Part shown: piece after piece, positions 17,297 through 26,010 of the stretch
How positions within the stretch are numbered: position 1 is the first letter of the stretch
Layout of the letters: each line of letters starts with the position of its first letter
Assembly (NCBI GenBank): GCA_902553315.1
Contig: CACDKN010000005.1
Location: 40,628 to 104,627 of the forward strand
Direction of reading: 5' to 3'
From: AG-339-G14 sp902553315
GTDB taxonomy: Bacteria; Pseudomonadota; Gammaproteobacteria; Magnimaribacterales; AG-339-G14
DNA length: 64,000 nt
Notes under the pieces: model-generated
What the model was told of the DNA's origin: nothing
Seen by the model: the letters and a program-made list of their open reading frames with translations, nothing else
Database searches by the model: none
Position numbers and translations under genes: made by a program

Positions 17297-18271
17297 CTAT
17301 CTTCTTTGCAGTTTAAAACTGTCAAAGATTTTATCTAACTCTTTTTTTGATTTAGTAGCGCAACCCTTTGAAACTATCTCTTTAGTTAAGTGCGGAGCAA
17401 ACATATTGATAAATTCAAAAAGATGACTTCTCAGATAGGTTCCTCTTCTAAATCCCATGTAAGTGGTTCCAGAGTCGAATAGATGATTAGCATTTATTGC
17501 AACTAATTCTGAGTCCTCTTCCGGATTAAAAGCCATGCTAGCTATAATTCCTACCCCTGTTCCCATTTTTACATAGGTTTTAATAACGTCAGCATCAGTT
17601 GCTGTAAAAACAACATTTGCTTTCAGCCCTCTCTCAAAAAAGGCTCTGTCCAAATCATTGCTTCCAGTAAATCCAAACACATAAGTCACTATCGGGAACT
17701 GTGCAAGATCTTTAAGTTTTATTTTTGGTATTAAAGTGAGTGGATGTTTTTTTGGAACAATAATACTTCTAGACCATTTATAACAGGGTAGTTTAATTAA
17801 GTTTTCGCCTTTCTCATTAGTCTCGGTCCATAAAGCAAGATCAACTTCTCCCTTAGAGGCCATTTCTACAGATTCATCCGGAGTGCACTGATGCATCTGA
17901 AAATGTACATTTGGATATTTTTTTACAAATTTATCGACCACTTTCGGTAGTGTGAATTTAGCTTGAGTATGAGTAGTAGCAATTGCAAGAGTGCCGTAAT
18001 CTTCATCAGAAAATTCGGTAGCTGCGTGTTTTATTCCATCTACTAAAGCTAGAATTTCCTCAATTTGCTCAAGTATTTTTTGTCCTACCGGTGTAATACT
18101 CACTAAATGTTTTCCAGATCTTTCAAATAACTCAATGCCTAACTCTTCTTCAAGGAGTTTTATTTGCTTACTGATTCCAGGTTGAGAGGTATATAAAGTC
18201 TTTGAGGCTTGTGAAACATTTAGATTGCTTCTTGCTACCTCTCTTACATACAAAAGTTGTTGAAATTTCAT
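17297..18271 (-). CDS. cysB: LysR-type regulator CysB
   Basis: A 324-residue LysR-family protein, the length of E. coli CysB (324). The winged helix (1-60) carries LNVSQASKTLYTSQPGISKQIKLLEEELG and ERSGKHLVSITPVGQ, near the CysB consensus; the effector domain covers about 90-300. CysB activates sulfate and cysteine genes when N-acetylserine accumulates. It is first in the transcript cysB-thrH-prpB-prpC-prpD and has its own -35/-10 pair (18326-18331, 18304-18309) back to back with lexA. No sulfur-assimilation enzyme is in the window, so target genes are elsewhere. Confidence 0.93.
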   Translation of the reverse strand: MKFQQLLYVREVARSNLNVSQASKTLYTSQPGISKQIKLLEEELGIELFERSGKHLVSITPVGQKILEQIEEILALVDGIKHAATEFSDEDYGTLAIATTHTQAKFTLPKVVDKFVKKYPNVHFQMHQCTPDESVEMASKGEVDLALWTETNEKGENLIKLPCYKWSRSIIVPKKHPLTLIPKIKLKDLAQFPIVTYVFGFTGSNDLDRAFFERGLKANVVFTATDADVIKTYVKMGTGVGIIASMAFNPEEDSELVAINANHLFDSGTTYMGFRRGTYLRSHLFEFINMFAPHLTKEIVSKGCATKSKKELDKIFDSFKLQRR

Positions 18272-18303
18272 AAATACTTATTTCTTATCGCTATATACAA
18301 GTG

Positions 18304-18331
18304 ATTCTAAACAAGTTTTTAGATATATCAA
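18304..18331 (-). promoter_or_regulatory. cysB promoter
   Basis: On the minus strand TTGATA (18326-18331) and TAGAAT (18304-18309) lie 16 bases apart, each matching 5 of 6 consensus positions. The expected start is near 18297, giving a leader of about 26 bases before cysB. It is back to back with the lexA promoter in the same 108-base gap, and only about 14 bases separate the two -35 elements, so the two promoters may influence each other. Confidence 0.6.
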
Positions 18332-18345
18332 ATAAAAAATAATGC

Positions 18346-18373
18346 ATGACATTTTTAGTATACTGTATATAAT
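18346..18373 (+). promoter_or_regulatory. lexA promoter (predicted leaderless transcript)
   Basis: ATGACA at 18346-18351 (5 of 6 to TTGACA), a 16-base spacer and a perfect TATAAT at 18368-18373. Counting 6-8 bases from the -10 puts the transcription start at or within a base of the lexA ATG (18380). There is no Shine-Dalgarno before that ATG, so the mRNA is probably leaderless. The -10 lies inside the LexA operator. The start site is inferred from spacing only. Confidence 0.65.
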
Positions 18374-18378
18374 TACAG
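18363..18378 (+). promoter_or_regulatory. LexA operator (SOS box)
   Basis: CTGTATATAATTACAG fits the gammaproteobacterial SOS consensus CTGT-N8-ACAG exactly. It covers the -10 box of the lexA promoter and ends one base before the start codon, so bound LexA would block polymerase directly. This is the classical autoregulation of lexA. No second box is seen in the gap (E. coli lexA has two). I found no equally good box upstream of other genes in the window, though I scanned by eye only. Confidence 0.85.
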
Positions 18379-18379
18379 T

Positions 18380-18979
18380 ATGAATACTCTCACTGTTAGG
18401 CAAAAAGAAATATTTGAATTCATAAAATCAAAAATATCCGATGAAGGTTACCCTCCAACTAGGATGGAAATATCTAATTTCTTTGGATTTAAATCTCCAA
18501 ATGCTGCAGAAGATCACCTTAAAGCACTTAAAAAGAAAGGTTTTATTGAAATCTTATCTGGCACTTCAAGGGGAATTTCATTAAGTAATATCGATGAAGG
18601 AATACCAATTATTGGGTTAGTAAGTGCTGGAAGTCCAATGCTTGCAGAAGAAAACGTGGAAAAAAGAATTCCTCCCCATCCCATCTCTTCGCATGGCGTA
18701 GACTATTATCTTCGGGTTAAGGGCGACAGCATGATTGATGTTGGAATTTTTGATAATGATCTTATTGCTGTCAATAAAGACTTGAATATTAAAAAGGGGT
18801 CAATAGTGATAGCAAGAATTGATGACGAAGTTACAGTCAAAACCCTTAAAGAACTTTCTGCCAACAAAGTTATTCTCAGAGCTGAAAACCCAAACTACAA
18901 AGATATTGTTGTTAATCCCAATAATGTCCATTTTAATTTTGAAGGCACTTGTGTTGGTTTGATTAGAAATATCTCTTAG
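18380..18979 (+). CDS. lexA: SOS repressor LexA
   Basis: A 199-residue repressor and self-cleaving protease. The N-terminal winged helix (1-65) includes TVRQKEIFEFI and PPTRMEISNFFGF; the cleavage bond is Ala83-Gly84 in LVSAGSP, with catalytic Ser117 (KGDSM) and Lys154 (VTVKTL). These line up with E. coli Ala84-Gly85, Ser119 and Lys156. RecA-stimulated cleavage inactivates it after DNA damage. It is a single-gene unit preceded by an SOS box, and its stop overlaps the convergent topA stop by 4 bases. A downstream sulA or imuA-type gene, common elsewhere, is missing. Confidence 0.98.
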   Translation: MNTLTVRQKEIFEFIKSKISDEGYPPTRMEISNFFGFKSPNAAEDHLKALKKKGFIEILSGTSRGISLSNIDEGIPIIGLVSAGSPMLAEENVEKRIPPHPISSHGVDYYLRVKGDSMIDVGIFDNDLIAVNKDLNIKKGSIVIARIDDEVTVKTLKELSANKVILRAENPNYKDIVVNPNNVHFNFEGTCVGLIRNIS

Positions 18980-21513
18980 CTGATTAAATTAAATTTTTCA
19001 ATACCAAAAGTCTTTTTGACTAAATCAACTTTTTCATCATCTTCAAGTTTATAAAAGTCATTTTGACACTCTACCTCAACATCACCACATTTTAGATATT
19101 TAACAAATTTAAAAGCTTTGCCAGGTTTTTTAATTTTTATTCCGATTGGCCTCGATGAGTCGGGGTGAAAACCTAAAATTCTTAAACTTTTCATAACAAA
19201 AATTTGCGTTTCTTTACTTAGATAGTCCAATTCATGTGGATTGTAATAAGTCACTTTAGGATTTTTGGGTTTATCTTCTGGAGGAAGTTTAGTTGCCTTA
19301 TTAAAACCATCAAATTCTGTATATTCTCCAAATCTACCATTCTTCAAAAGCACAGGTAGATTACTATTAGGTTCTGTAAATAAGATATTTTCTCCTGAGT
19401 CTCTCTCAATCAAATCAACAGCTCTATTTAGACCTATCTCTAATAAATCTTCGTCTTCGTCTGGTGCTCCATATATTTTTTTTTCATCTTTAGTTGTCCA
19501 AACACAAGGACCGTTAATACTCAAATCAGCAAAAATCATACTTCCGTGATCTGGATGCAGGCCAATTTCTTTTGGCAATTCTTGATAAGTCTCCCATTTA
19601 ATAGAATTATCAAATGGTTTTTTTGTCCATTTACAAGACGAACATCCAATGAAATAACCCCATGAACCTGATTTCAAACTAACCTCTTCTCCACATTTAG
19701 GACATGATCTAGTCACTGTTCCATCCTCTTTGGTAGGAAAAACTTGGTGAAATAATTCTTGATTCAGAATATCTAGAACCTGTCTCGTTTTGAATTCTTC
19801 TTTATTGCTGATTTCAACGTCATCAACCTTTTTATTTAAATAACTTTGCAATAATTCCCAAAATTTATCCAAAACATCTGTCCAAGACATCTCTCCAGAA
19901 GAAATTTTATCCAAATCTTTTTCCATGTCTGCGGTAAATTTATCTTCTATAAAAAAATCTTTAAAAATAAATTTTAAATAAGCACTAAGTACTCTACCAA
20001 GATCTGATGGAGTTATGCTTTTAGCCCCATAAGTGTATTTTTTTTCTCTTAAATTTTTGAGAATTGAAGCATAAGTTGATGGTCTTCCTATTCCCTCTTC
20101 CTCCATCTTTTTAATCAATGATGCTTCTGAATATCTTCTTGGAGGAGAAGTAAATTTTTGTTCAAAATTAATTACTTTCAAAATTAATTCCTCTTGTTCT
20201 TTAAGATTTTCAGGAAATTCAGTAGCAGTTCCATCTTCGTCTTCTTCTTTAGTTAGCAGTTCAAAACCTAAAAATAAGTTTTTCCTTGATGCTGCTCTAA
20301 AAATATATTTTTTGTCTTTTGAAGAAATTACTAAAGTTTTTCTTTCGTACTTAGAATTAGACATTTGGCTTGCTAAAGTTCTATTCCAAATTAATGAATA
20401 AAGCTTCATCTCATCTCCCGTCAATTTTGCTTTTGAGGGTTTTACAGAGAAATCAGTGGGTCTTATAGGTTCGTGAGCCTCTTGAGAATTTGCTGCTTTT
20501 GATTTATAAATTTTTGGTTTCTCCGATAAGTATTTTTCACCATATTCGTTGGCAATAAAATTTCTTAAATCATTGAGAATGTCATTACTTATCGAAATTC
20601 CGTCAGTTCTCAAATAAGTAATTAATCCATCTTCGTATAACTTTTGAGCAACTCTCATTGTTCTATCTGCTGTGAAGGATAACTTGCTTGAAGCAGCCTG
20701 TTGCAATGTCGACGTTCTAAAGGGCGCTTTTGATGAATTGCTTTGGGGTTTGGATTCTATTTCCTTTAAATAAAAAGATTGTGAAGTTAATTCGTTCTCA
20801 ATTTGCTTAGCCTCAATTTCATTGGAAACTCTTTTTTTGTCTGTTTTTTCTCCATTAATACTTGTGAGATCTGCATCAACCTGAAAATCTTTATAATTAA
20901 ATTTTCCACTAAAAGGCCAAAATTCTTCTGGAGTGAAAGCGTCTATCTCATCTTCTTTCTCGCATACAATCCTCAAGGATGGAGATTGCACTCTTCCTGC
21001 TGATTTTGCTCTTGAAATATGTCGCCATAAAAATGGGGAGACTTTAAAGCCAATTAAATGATCTAGAATTCTCCTCGCCAAATAAGCATTAACTAGGTTT
21101 TGATCAATCTCTCTAGGATTTTTTATAGCTTCTTCGATAGCAGAGGGCGTAATTTCAGTGAAACTTATTCTAGAAACAAATTTATCTTTTAATAGTTTTT
21201 TCTTTTCAAACTTATTATTTAAATGCCAAGCTATTGCTTCGCCTTCCCGGTCGGGGTCTGTTGCTAGAAAAATTGAATCGTTTTCTTTACAAAGTTTTGT
21301 TAATTCTTTTATTACTTTTTTCCCTTTTGTAGTATCCGCCCATTTTAAATCCTCCCAATCATCTGGATTAACAGCTTTTTCTTCATTGGGTAAATCGCAA
21401 ATATGACCAAGACATGCATTGACTTGCCAATTATCTTCAGGAAATTTTGAATCCAAATAACCTTTTATCTTAGAAGCCTTGGCATTAGATTCAACTATAA
21501 CTAAATTATTCAT
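18976..21513 (-). CDS. topA: DNA topoisomerase I
   Basis: An 845-residue type IA topoisomerase that relaxes negative supercoils. The TOPRIM domain has Glu8 and DPDRE at 86-90; the nucleophile is Tyr300 in LITYLRTDG; RAKSAGRVQSP lies at 168-178. A zinc ribbon CPKC...CSSC is near residue 610, and only one is visible, while E. coli TopA has three tetracysteine motifs. The rest of the C terminus (GRFGEYTEF; PIGIKIKKPGKAFKFVKY) looks like cysteine-free topoisomerase C-terminal repeats. It starts 40 bases after pyrD and probably belongs to the nadK-SLBB-pyrD transcript. Confidence 0.98.
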   Translation of the reverse strand: MNNLVIVESNAKASKIKGYLDSKFPEDNWQVNACLGHICDLPNEEKAVNPDDWEDLKWADTTKGKKVIKELTKLCKENDSIFLATDPDREGEAIAWHLNNKFEKKKLLKDKFVSRISFTEITPSAIEEAIKNPREIDQNLVNAYLARRILDHLIGFKVSPFLWRHISRAKSAGRVQSPSLRIVCEKEDEIDAFTPEEFWPFSGKFNYKDFQVDADLTSINGEKTDKKRVSNEIEAKQIENELTSQSFYLKEIESKPQSNSSKAPFRTSTLQQAASSKLSFTADRTMRVAQKLYEDGLITYLRTDGISISNDILNDLRNFIANEYGEKYLSEKPKIYKSKAANSQEAHEPIRPTDFSVKPSKAKLTGDEMKLYSLIWNRTLASQMSNSKYERKTLVISSKDKKYIFRAASRKNLFLGFELLTKEEDEDGTATEFPENLKEQEELILKVINFEQKFTSPPRRYSEASLIKKMEEEGIGRPSTYASILKNLREKKYTYGAKSITPSDLGRVLSAYLKFIFKDFFIEDKFTADMEKDLDKISSGEMSWTDVLDKFWELLQSYLNKKVDDVEISNKEEFKTRQVLDILNQELFHQVFPTKEDGTVTRSCPKCGEEVSLKSGSWGYFIGCSSCKWTKKPFDNSIKWETYQELPKEIGLHPDHGSMIFADLSINGPCVWTTKDEKKIYGAPDEDEDLLEIGLNRAVDLIERDSGENILFTEPNSNLPVLLKNGRFGEYTEFDGFNKATKLPPEDKPKNPKVTYYNPHELDYLSKETQIFVMKSLRILGFHPDSSRPIGIKIKKPGKAFKFVKYLKCGDVEVECQNDFYKLEDDEKVDLVKKTFGIEKFNLIS

Positions 21514-21553
21514 CCTTTTTTAATATGAGACAAATGAATATATCTTGTCAAGT

Positions 21554-22555
21554 TTATTGAATTTCAAGACTTTCTTTTAATAAATCAGTCCCACGAAATA
21601 TAAACCCAGTATAAAGCTGAATTAAATCAGCTGATAATTTAAGCCTATTTTCTATATCTTTTTTAGTCATAAGACCTCCTGACGAAATTAAAGTTAAATT
21701 TTCGTCACAAATACTCCTAGCAAATTTCAGATTTTTTTCAGAAAGATTCCTAATATAATTTCCGCTAATTCCGCCTTTTGCGCCTTTAGAATGATTAATA
21801 GAAGTATTGTTAATAATGAGGCCATCTACATTCGTCTCCATACTTTTTACTATAATTTTTTCAAAATTTTCTTCAGATTCGTCAGGAGAGATTTTTAACA
21901 CTATAGGTTTTCTTGTGTCAGCTCCTTTAGCTAATTGCTCTCTTTTGTTCATAACTTTTTCAATAAGGCTTGAAAAATAATCACTTAAGGAAAGGTTCCT
22001 CAAATTTTCAGTATTAGGAGACGAAATATTCACTGCAATGTAATCAGCATGTTGATAGACGTAATCTATTAAATGTAAGTAATCTTTGAAAGCATCTTCA
22101 ATTTTTGTTTCCTTACTTTTTCCGATACTAATTCCTAAAATTCCATTAAAGGAAGGTTTATTTTTTTCAATATTTTTAATCCCTTCATAAACTCCTACGT
22201 TATTAAATCCTAAAGAGTTAACAATATTTTTCTCCTTCATATATCTATGAACACGTGGTTTAGGATTTCCCTCTTGTGGCTTTAGAGTAAAAGTTCCAAC
22301 TTCGACAAAACCAAAACCCAAAGCATTTAAAATATGAAAATATTCTGCATTTTTATCTAATCCACCGGCGATCCCAATTCTATTAGGAAAGTTTAAACCC
22401 ATTTTTTGAATTGATTCAACGCTTTCTTGACTAATACTTAAAGCACCATGCAGACCAATTCGATAAAGTATTTCTAAACTCTTTAAACTTAACCTGCTAC
22501 TGATTTCAGGGGGGAAAAAACGGGCTAACGATAAACCTAATTTATTTAAAAACAC
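21554..22555 (-). CDS. pyrD: Quinone-dependent dihydroorotate dehydrogenase (class 2)
   Basis: A membrane-associated FMN enzyme that oxidises dihydroorotate to orotate in pyrimidine synthesis. I start it at the GTG codon 22553-22555 (VFLNKLGLSL...), giving 333 residues, near the 336 of E. coli. This start lies 5 bases after the preceding stop. The ATG at 22633 would add 26 atypical residues and overlap the SLBB gene by 73 bases. LGFNNVG, NISSPNT with the catalytic serine, NNTSI and SSGGLMTKKD are class 2 signatures. The amphipathic N-terminal helix (FLNKLGLSLARFFP) fits quinone-pool association. Confidence 0.93.
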   Translation of the reverse strand: MFLNKLGLSLARFFPPEISSRLSLKSLEILYRIGLHGALSISQESVESIQKMGLNFPNRIGIAGGLDKNAEYFHILNALGFGFVEVGTFTLKPQEGNPKPRVHRYMKEKNIVNSLGFNNVGVYEGIKNIEKNKPSFNGILGISIGKSKETKIEDAFKDYLHLIDYVYQHADYIAVNISSPNTENLRNLSLSDYFSSLIEKVMNKREQLAKGADTRKPIVLKISPDESEENFEKIIVKSMETNVDGLIINNTSINHSKGAKGGISGNYIRNLSEKNLKFARSICDENLTLISSGGLMTKKDIENRLKLSADLIQLYTGFIFRGTDLLKESLEIQ

Positions 22556-22560
22556 TTTTA

Positions 22561-24351
22561 TTAATCGCCAATAGCATCTATTGCAGCTAGCGAAGTAATC
22601 AAACTTGAAAAAATTGGGAGCACAGATCTCCAAAACGAAAGTCTTGAAAGGCTTGTAGTGTCTCTGTTAACAATTATGGTGGAACCTGGAAGAATTCTAT
22701 CTTGCTTAAATTTGAAAAATGACGAAGGCCTTAAAGCTTGGCCATTAGGCAAAATAACTAAAAGTTGATCTTCAGCAGCTGTAACGGTAAACCCTCCTGC
22801 TAAATCTATGTAATCATAAACGGATAGATTTTCTGAATGAACAAAAGTAGCAGGCGCCAGAACCTGACCGGTTACAGAAACTGTTGAAGATATCTTTGGA
22901 ATAATAATTTGATCTTGATCTAATAAAATTAAATCTAGATCATCGTTTTTGGCTAGTTGATTCAAATCAAAGGTTGCAACTATTCTTCCAACTGGCTCAG
23001 CATCCTTAAGTCTTTTGATAATGTTTCCTAAAAGGTCTAACGCTAAACTTGCATCTCCCATATTTTGCAACGAACCAGTTGTGATAGATGAAACAATTCC
23101 ATCTTCAAGTTGATCGGCTGTAGCAGACAGAGCTTCTTTCTCTTTTTCAGCAACCTTTTGTCTTAAAAAAATTCCTGCTTCGATATAAGCTTGGTCATTG
23201 TATCCTCCAGCTTTTATGATTAAGTCTGATAATCTTTCCCCAGGTTCCAATGGATAAGTGCCAGGATTTTTTACCTCTCCCTTTATAGAAACCATATTTA
23301 ATTGATCATTGTTTGGATCTAGGGCTACGAGATTTTTTTTATGAACAAAAACTGAATCACCATCACTCAATATTAAATTTTTTGCTTCTGAAATTGTTAG
23401 CTCCTCCTTTAGGATATCTCCAATACTTGAGACTCTAGTCACTGCAATTCTATTTTCATCGGCATATAATTTTAATCCTGAAGCAAAGTTTAAAAGATTA
23501 ATAAAATTTTCGTCCTCTTTGAGTTCGTAGATTGCTGGTCTATTTACCTCTCCAAAAATTTTGATGCTTTTACTTACAGGATTGATTAATAGTGCGTCAC
23601 CAGACTGTATTTTTAGATTTTGGTTAGTATTTCCTTTGATAAAAAGTTCGTAAAAATCATATATGCCAACGAGTTTATTATTTCTTCTCAATTCAATATT
23701 CCTCAAAGAGCCAGCATCTGTTGGCCCACCCGAATTAAAAAGAACGTTTGAAATTGTCGAAAGAGGATTCATTACGTAAGAACCAGGATTTTTAGCATTA
23801 CCGGTCACAAAAACCTCAATAGATCTCAAGTTAACTAAGGACATTGATATCGAAGTACCGATTAAAGTTGCCTCACTTATTCTGGAAAGCTCTTCTTTAG
23901 CCTCAGAAAATGACAAACCAGAAAAGTTAATAGAACCTAACTCTGATACAAAAACTTCACCTTCTCGATCAATAGTTGAATCAATAGTTCTTTTAATGCT
24001 TCCAGAAAAATTGAACCTTAATTCATCGCCAGGTCCCAAAATGTAATTTGCAGGGGCAGCCTTTACTTCTAAAGGAGTTTGATCTGAAATATCTTCAAAT
24101 AAATCATATCCAAAGCGTTTTACAATCTCAGATCCATATTCATCAAATTCAATTACTTCATCTTCGACAATGTCAGCGTCTGAATCTTCTACTTCAGGAG
24201 AAATAGTTGGATCAATAGTAGCATTCTGCCTCTCCATTCTTTCTAGAACAGATTTTCTTATTTCAGGAGGAAGATTATCCAAATCTGCCATAGATTGAGA
24301 ATTTAAGATTCCAACAAAACAAATAAGTAAAATGAGTCTAAATTTATTCAT
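22561..24351 (-). CDS. Polysaccharide export protein with repeated SLBB domains (Wza-like)
   Basis: A 596-residue exported protein: signal peptide 1-22 (ending NSQSMA), a poly-export domain beginning with NYILGPGDELRFNFSG near 102-117, then several SLBB units (for example VFVTGNAKNPGSYV, IFGEVNRPAIYEL, IKGEVKNPGTYPLEPGERLSDLI, VTGQVLAPATFV). The C terminus ends in a hydrophobic stretch (LSFWRSVLPIFSSLITSLAAIDAIG). Such proteins form the periplasmic/outer-membrane channel for capsule or exopolysaccharide. No lipobox cysteine is visible, unlike Wza. No glycosyltransferase cluster or Wzc is adjacent; it overlaps nadK by 8 bases and precedes pyrD, so its partners are elsewhere. Confidence 0.87.
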   Translation of the reverse strand: MNKFRLILLICFVGILNSQSMADLDNLPPEIRKSVLERMERQNATIDPTISPEVEDSDADIVEDEVIEFDEYGSEIVKRFGYDLFEDISDQTPLEVKAAPANYILGPGDELRFNFSGSIKRTIDSTIDREGEVFVSELGSINFSGLSFSEAKEELSRISEATLIGTSISMSLVNLRSIEVFVTGNAKNPGSYVMNPLSTISNVLFNSGGPTDAGSLRNIELRRNNKLVGIYDFYELFIKGNTNQNLKIQSGDALLINPVSKSIKIFGEVNRPAIYELKEDENFINLLNFASGLKLYADENRIAVTRVSSIGDILKEELTISEAKNLILSDGDSVFVHKKNLVALDPNNDQLNMVSIKGEVKNPGTYPLEPGERLSDLIIKAGGYNDQAYIEAGIFLRQKVAEKEKEALSATADQLEDGIVSSITTGSLQNMGDASLALDLLGNIIKRLKDAEPVGRIVATFDLNQLAKNDDLDLILLDQDQIIIPKISSTVSVTGQVLAPATFVHSENLSVYDYIDLAGGFTVTAAEDQLLVILPNGQALRPSSFFKFKQDRILPGSTIIVNRDTTSLSRLSFWRSVLPIFSSLITSLAAIDAIGD

Positions 24352-25192
24352 CTAAGTTAATTAGTGGTTGCCCCCATGACAATTTGGTTCTACAAGCTTC
24401 AAAATAATCATAATCTAAAGGATGCATCAACGTATAGCTATTTTTATTTCTTGAAATAGTAATTTCAGACCCTTGATAAACTTCAAGATCTTCCCTGCCA
24501 TCAACAACTATCGAAGCTTCAACAGAACTTTTTAATTTTATTTTTAAGTCTTTTTCGTTGGGTAAGACGAGAGGATTTGAAGAAGAGCTTTGCGAAAACA
24601 TTGGTAAAATCGCAAATATTTCTTCAGTTGGATAAATAATAGGACCTCCTCCTGAAAAAAAATAACCTGATGATCCCGTCGCAGAGGATACGATAACGCC
24701 ATCTGATTTATGTTTAGAAATAAGCTTTTCTTCTTGAAAAATTGAAAAATTAAGCATCTTCGCAACAGTTCCAGAATGAAAGACTACTTCATTTATTCCT
24801 GTTAGAAAGTCGGAATTGTCTACTTTGATGCTTAGAGAAGGTCTTTTTTCTGTTAAATAATCTCCTGAAAATACTTTTGGTAAGGTTTTAGATATTGAAT
24901 CTACGCTTAGGTCTGTTAAAAAACCTAATCTTCCAATGTTTATTCCAAGCATAGGAATTTCATTTTCAATCAAGTTCGCAATAGTTCTTATCATTGTTCC
25001 ATCACCGCCAATGACTATGACCAAATTCGTCTTATTACTTTTGATTGATTTCTCTATATCATCTTCATTGACTGGGTGAATGCCTTCAACGTCAACGTTC
25101 ATTGATTTGGCAGTTTTAAGACATTGATCTAAAGCCTCTTTGAAGTTTCTTGATGCAGAATGAACTATAGAAATTGCTTTTATTGGTTCCAT
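24344..25192 (-). CDS. nadK: NAD kinase
   Basis: A 282-residue kinase that phosphorylates NAD to NADP. The diacylglycerol-kinase-like motif GGDGTMIRTI is at 62-71, followed by LGINIGRLGFLTD, and the second NAD site DGVIVSSATGSSGYFFSGGGPI, where E. coli has GSTAYALSAGG. The length is close to the family norm (about 292). It follows the VUT transporter gene by 3 bases and overlaps the SLBB gene by 8. Nothing suggests loss of function. Confidence 0.96.
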   Translation of the reverse strand: MEPIKAISIVHSASRNFKEALDQCLKTAKSMNVDVEGIHPVNEDDIEKSIKSNKTNLVIVIGGDGTMIRTIANLIENEIPMLGINIGRLGFLTDLSVDSISKTLPKVFSGDYLTEKRPSLSIKVDNSDFLTGINEVVFHSGTVAKMLNFSIFQEEKLISKHKSDGVIVSSATGSSGYFFSGGGPIIYPTEEIFAILPMFSQSSSSNPLVLPNEKDLKIKLKSSVEASIVVDGREDLEVYQGSEITISRNKNSYTLMHPLDYDYFEACRTKLSWGQPLINLDE

Positions 25193-25195
25193 CAG

Positions 25196-25933
25196 TTAAT
25201 TAGACACTAAAATTTGATCTTTTCTTATATTTTTTACCAGATAAATAAAAAAAGTATCAACAATTGCTATAAAAAATTTGAACACATATTTGGTTAGAGA
25301 AATGCCCAAAGCAGTATAGAAATCTAGTTCTCCTGCTATAACCCATACAAAAGTATAAATAAAAGTATCTAACGCTTGAGATAAAAGAGTAGAAACATTA
25401 TTTCTTAACCAAAGCATTCTCTCACCAGTTAAAGTACGAATTTTATGGAAAACCCATACATCAAAACTTTGGCTTATCAAATAAGCAGTCAAAGAACCTA
25501 TTACAAAAATGGGAGAATAAACAGCCAATGTAGAAATAGCATCATGCACAGATGAAGCAGAACTACTTATATTTGAAGGAAGGTATAAAGTGCTAAGAAC
25601 TAGCGTAAGCATGACTACCACATTTGCTACAGCTCCTATGATTACTGCTTTGGTAGCCTCTGCTCTGCCATATTTTTCATTAAGCAGGTCGGTAGCAAAA
25701 TAAATCCCTGAATACATAATAGCGCCCATACTAACGGTAAAAGTCATACCAAATACTTCTAAATCACTTACCTTTCCGCCTTGTAAATTCCCCAATACAA
25801 TCCCTAAAACAACAGCAATGTAGAGTCCTTCTTTGCCAAAAAAATAAAAAAGAAGAATGGCTAAGGTCAGGTCATATAGAACAGTAAAGATCCACAAAGC
25901 CTCAGGATTATTGTAAAAAAATTCTAAGCTCAT
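25196..25933 (-). CDS. VUT-family queuosine precursor transporter (YhhQ type)
   Basis: A 245-residue integral membrane protein with about six helices. The stretch MYSGIYFATDLLNEKYGRAEATKAVIIGAVANVVVM matches the conserved VUT (DUF165) signature, whose E. coli member YhhQ imports preQ0/preQ1 for the tRNA base queuosine. I begin at ATG 25931-25933; a TTG lies one codon upstream. No queuosine gene (queF, tgt, queC) is in the window, so the substrate is inferred from family only. It is the first gene of the transcript leading to nadK, in a gap shared with a divergent acyl-CoA dehydrogenase pair. Confidence 0.82.
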   Translation of the reverse strand: MSLEFFYNNPEALWIFTVLYDLTLAILLFYFFGKEGLYIAVVLGIVLGNLQGGKVSDLEVFGMTFTVSMGAIMYSGIYFATDLLNEKYGRAEATKAVIIGAVANVVVMLTLVLSTLYLPSNISSSASSVHDAISTLAVYSPIFVIGSLTAYLISQSFDVWVFHKIRTLTGERMLWLRNNVSTLLSQALDTFIYTFVWVIAGELDFYTALGISLTKYVFKFFIAIVDTFFIYLVKNIRKDQILVSN

Positions 25934-26010
25934 CAATTTTTTATTATGGGTTGATCAATTTACTAGCTTAGTTTAACTTATATTGTCTAAATTATTTAAG
26001 AGGTGTATTT

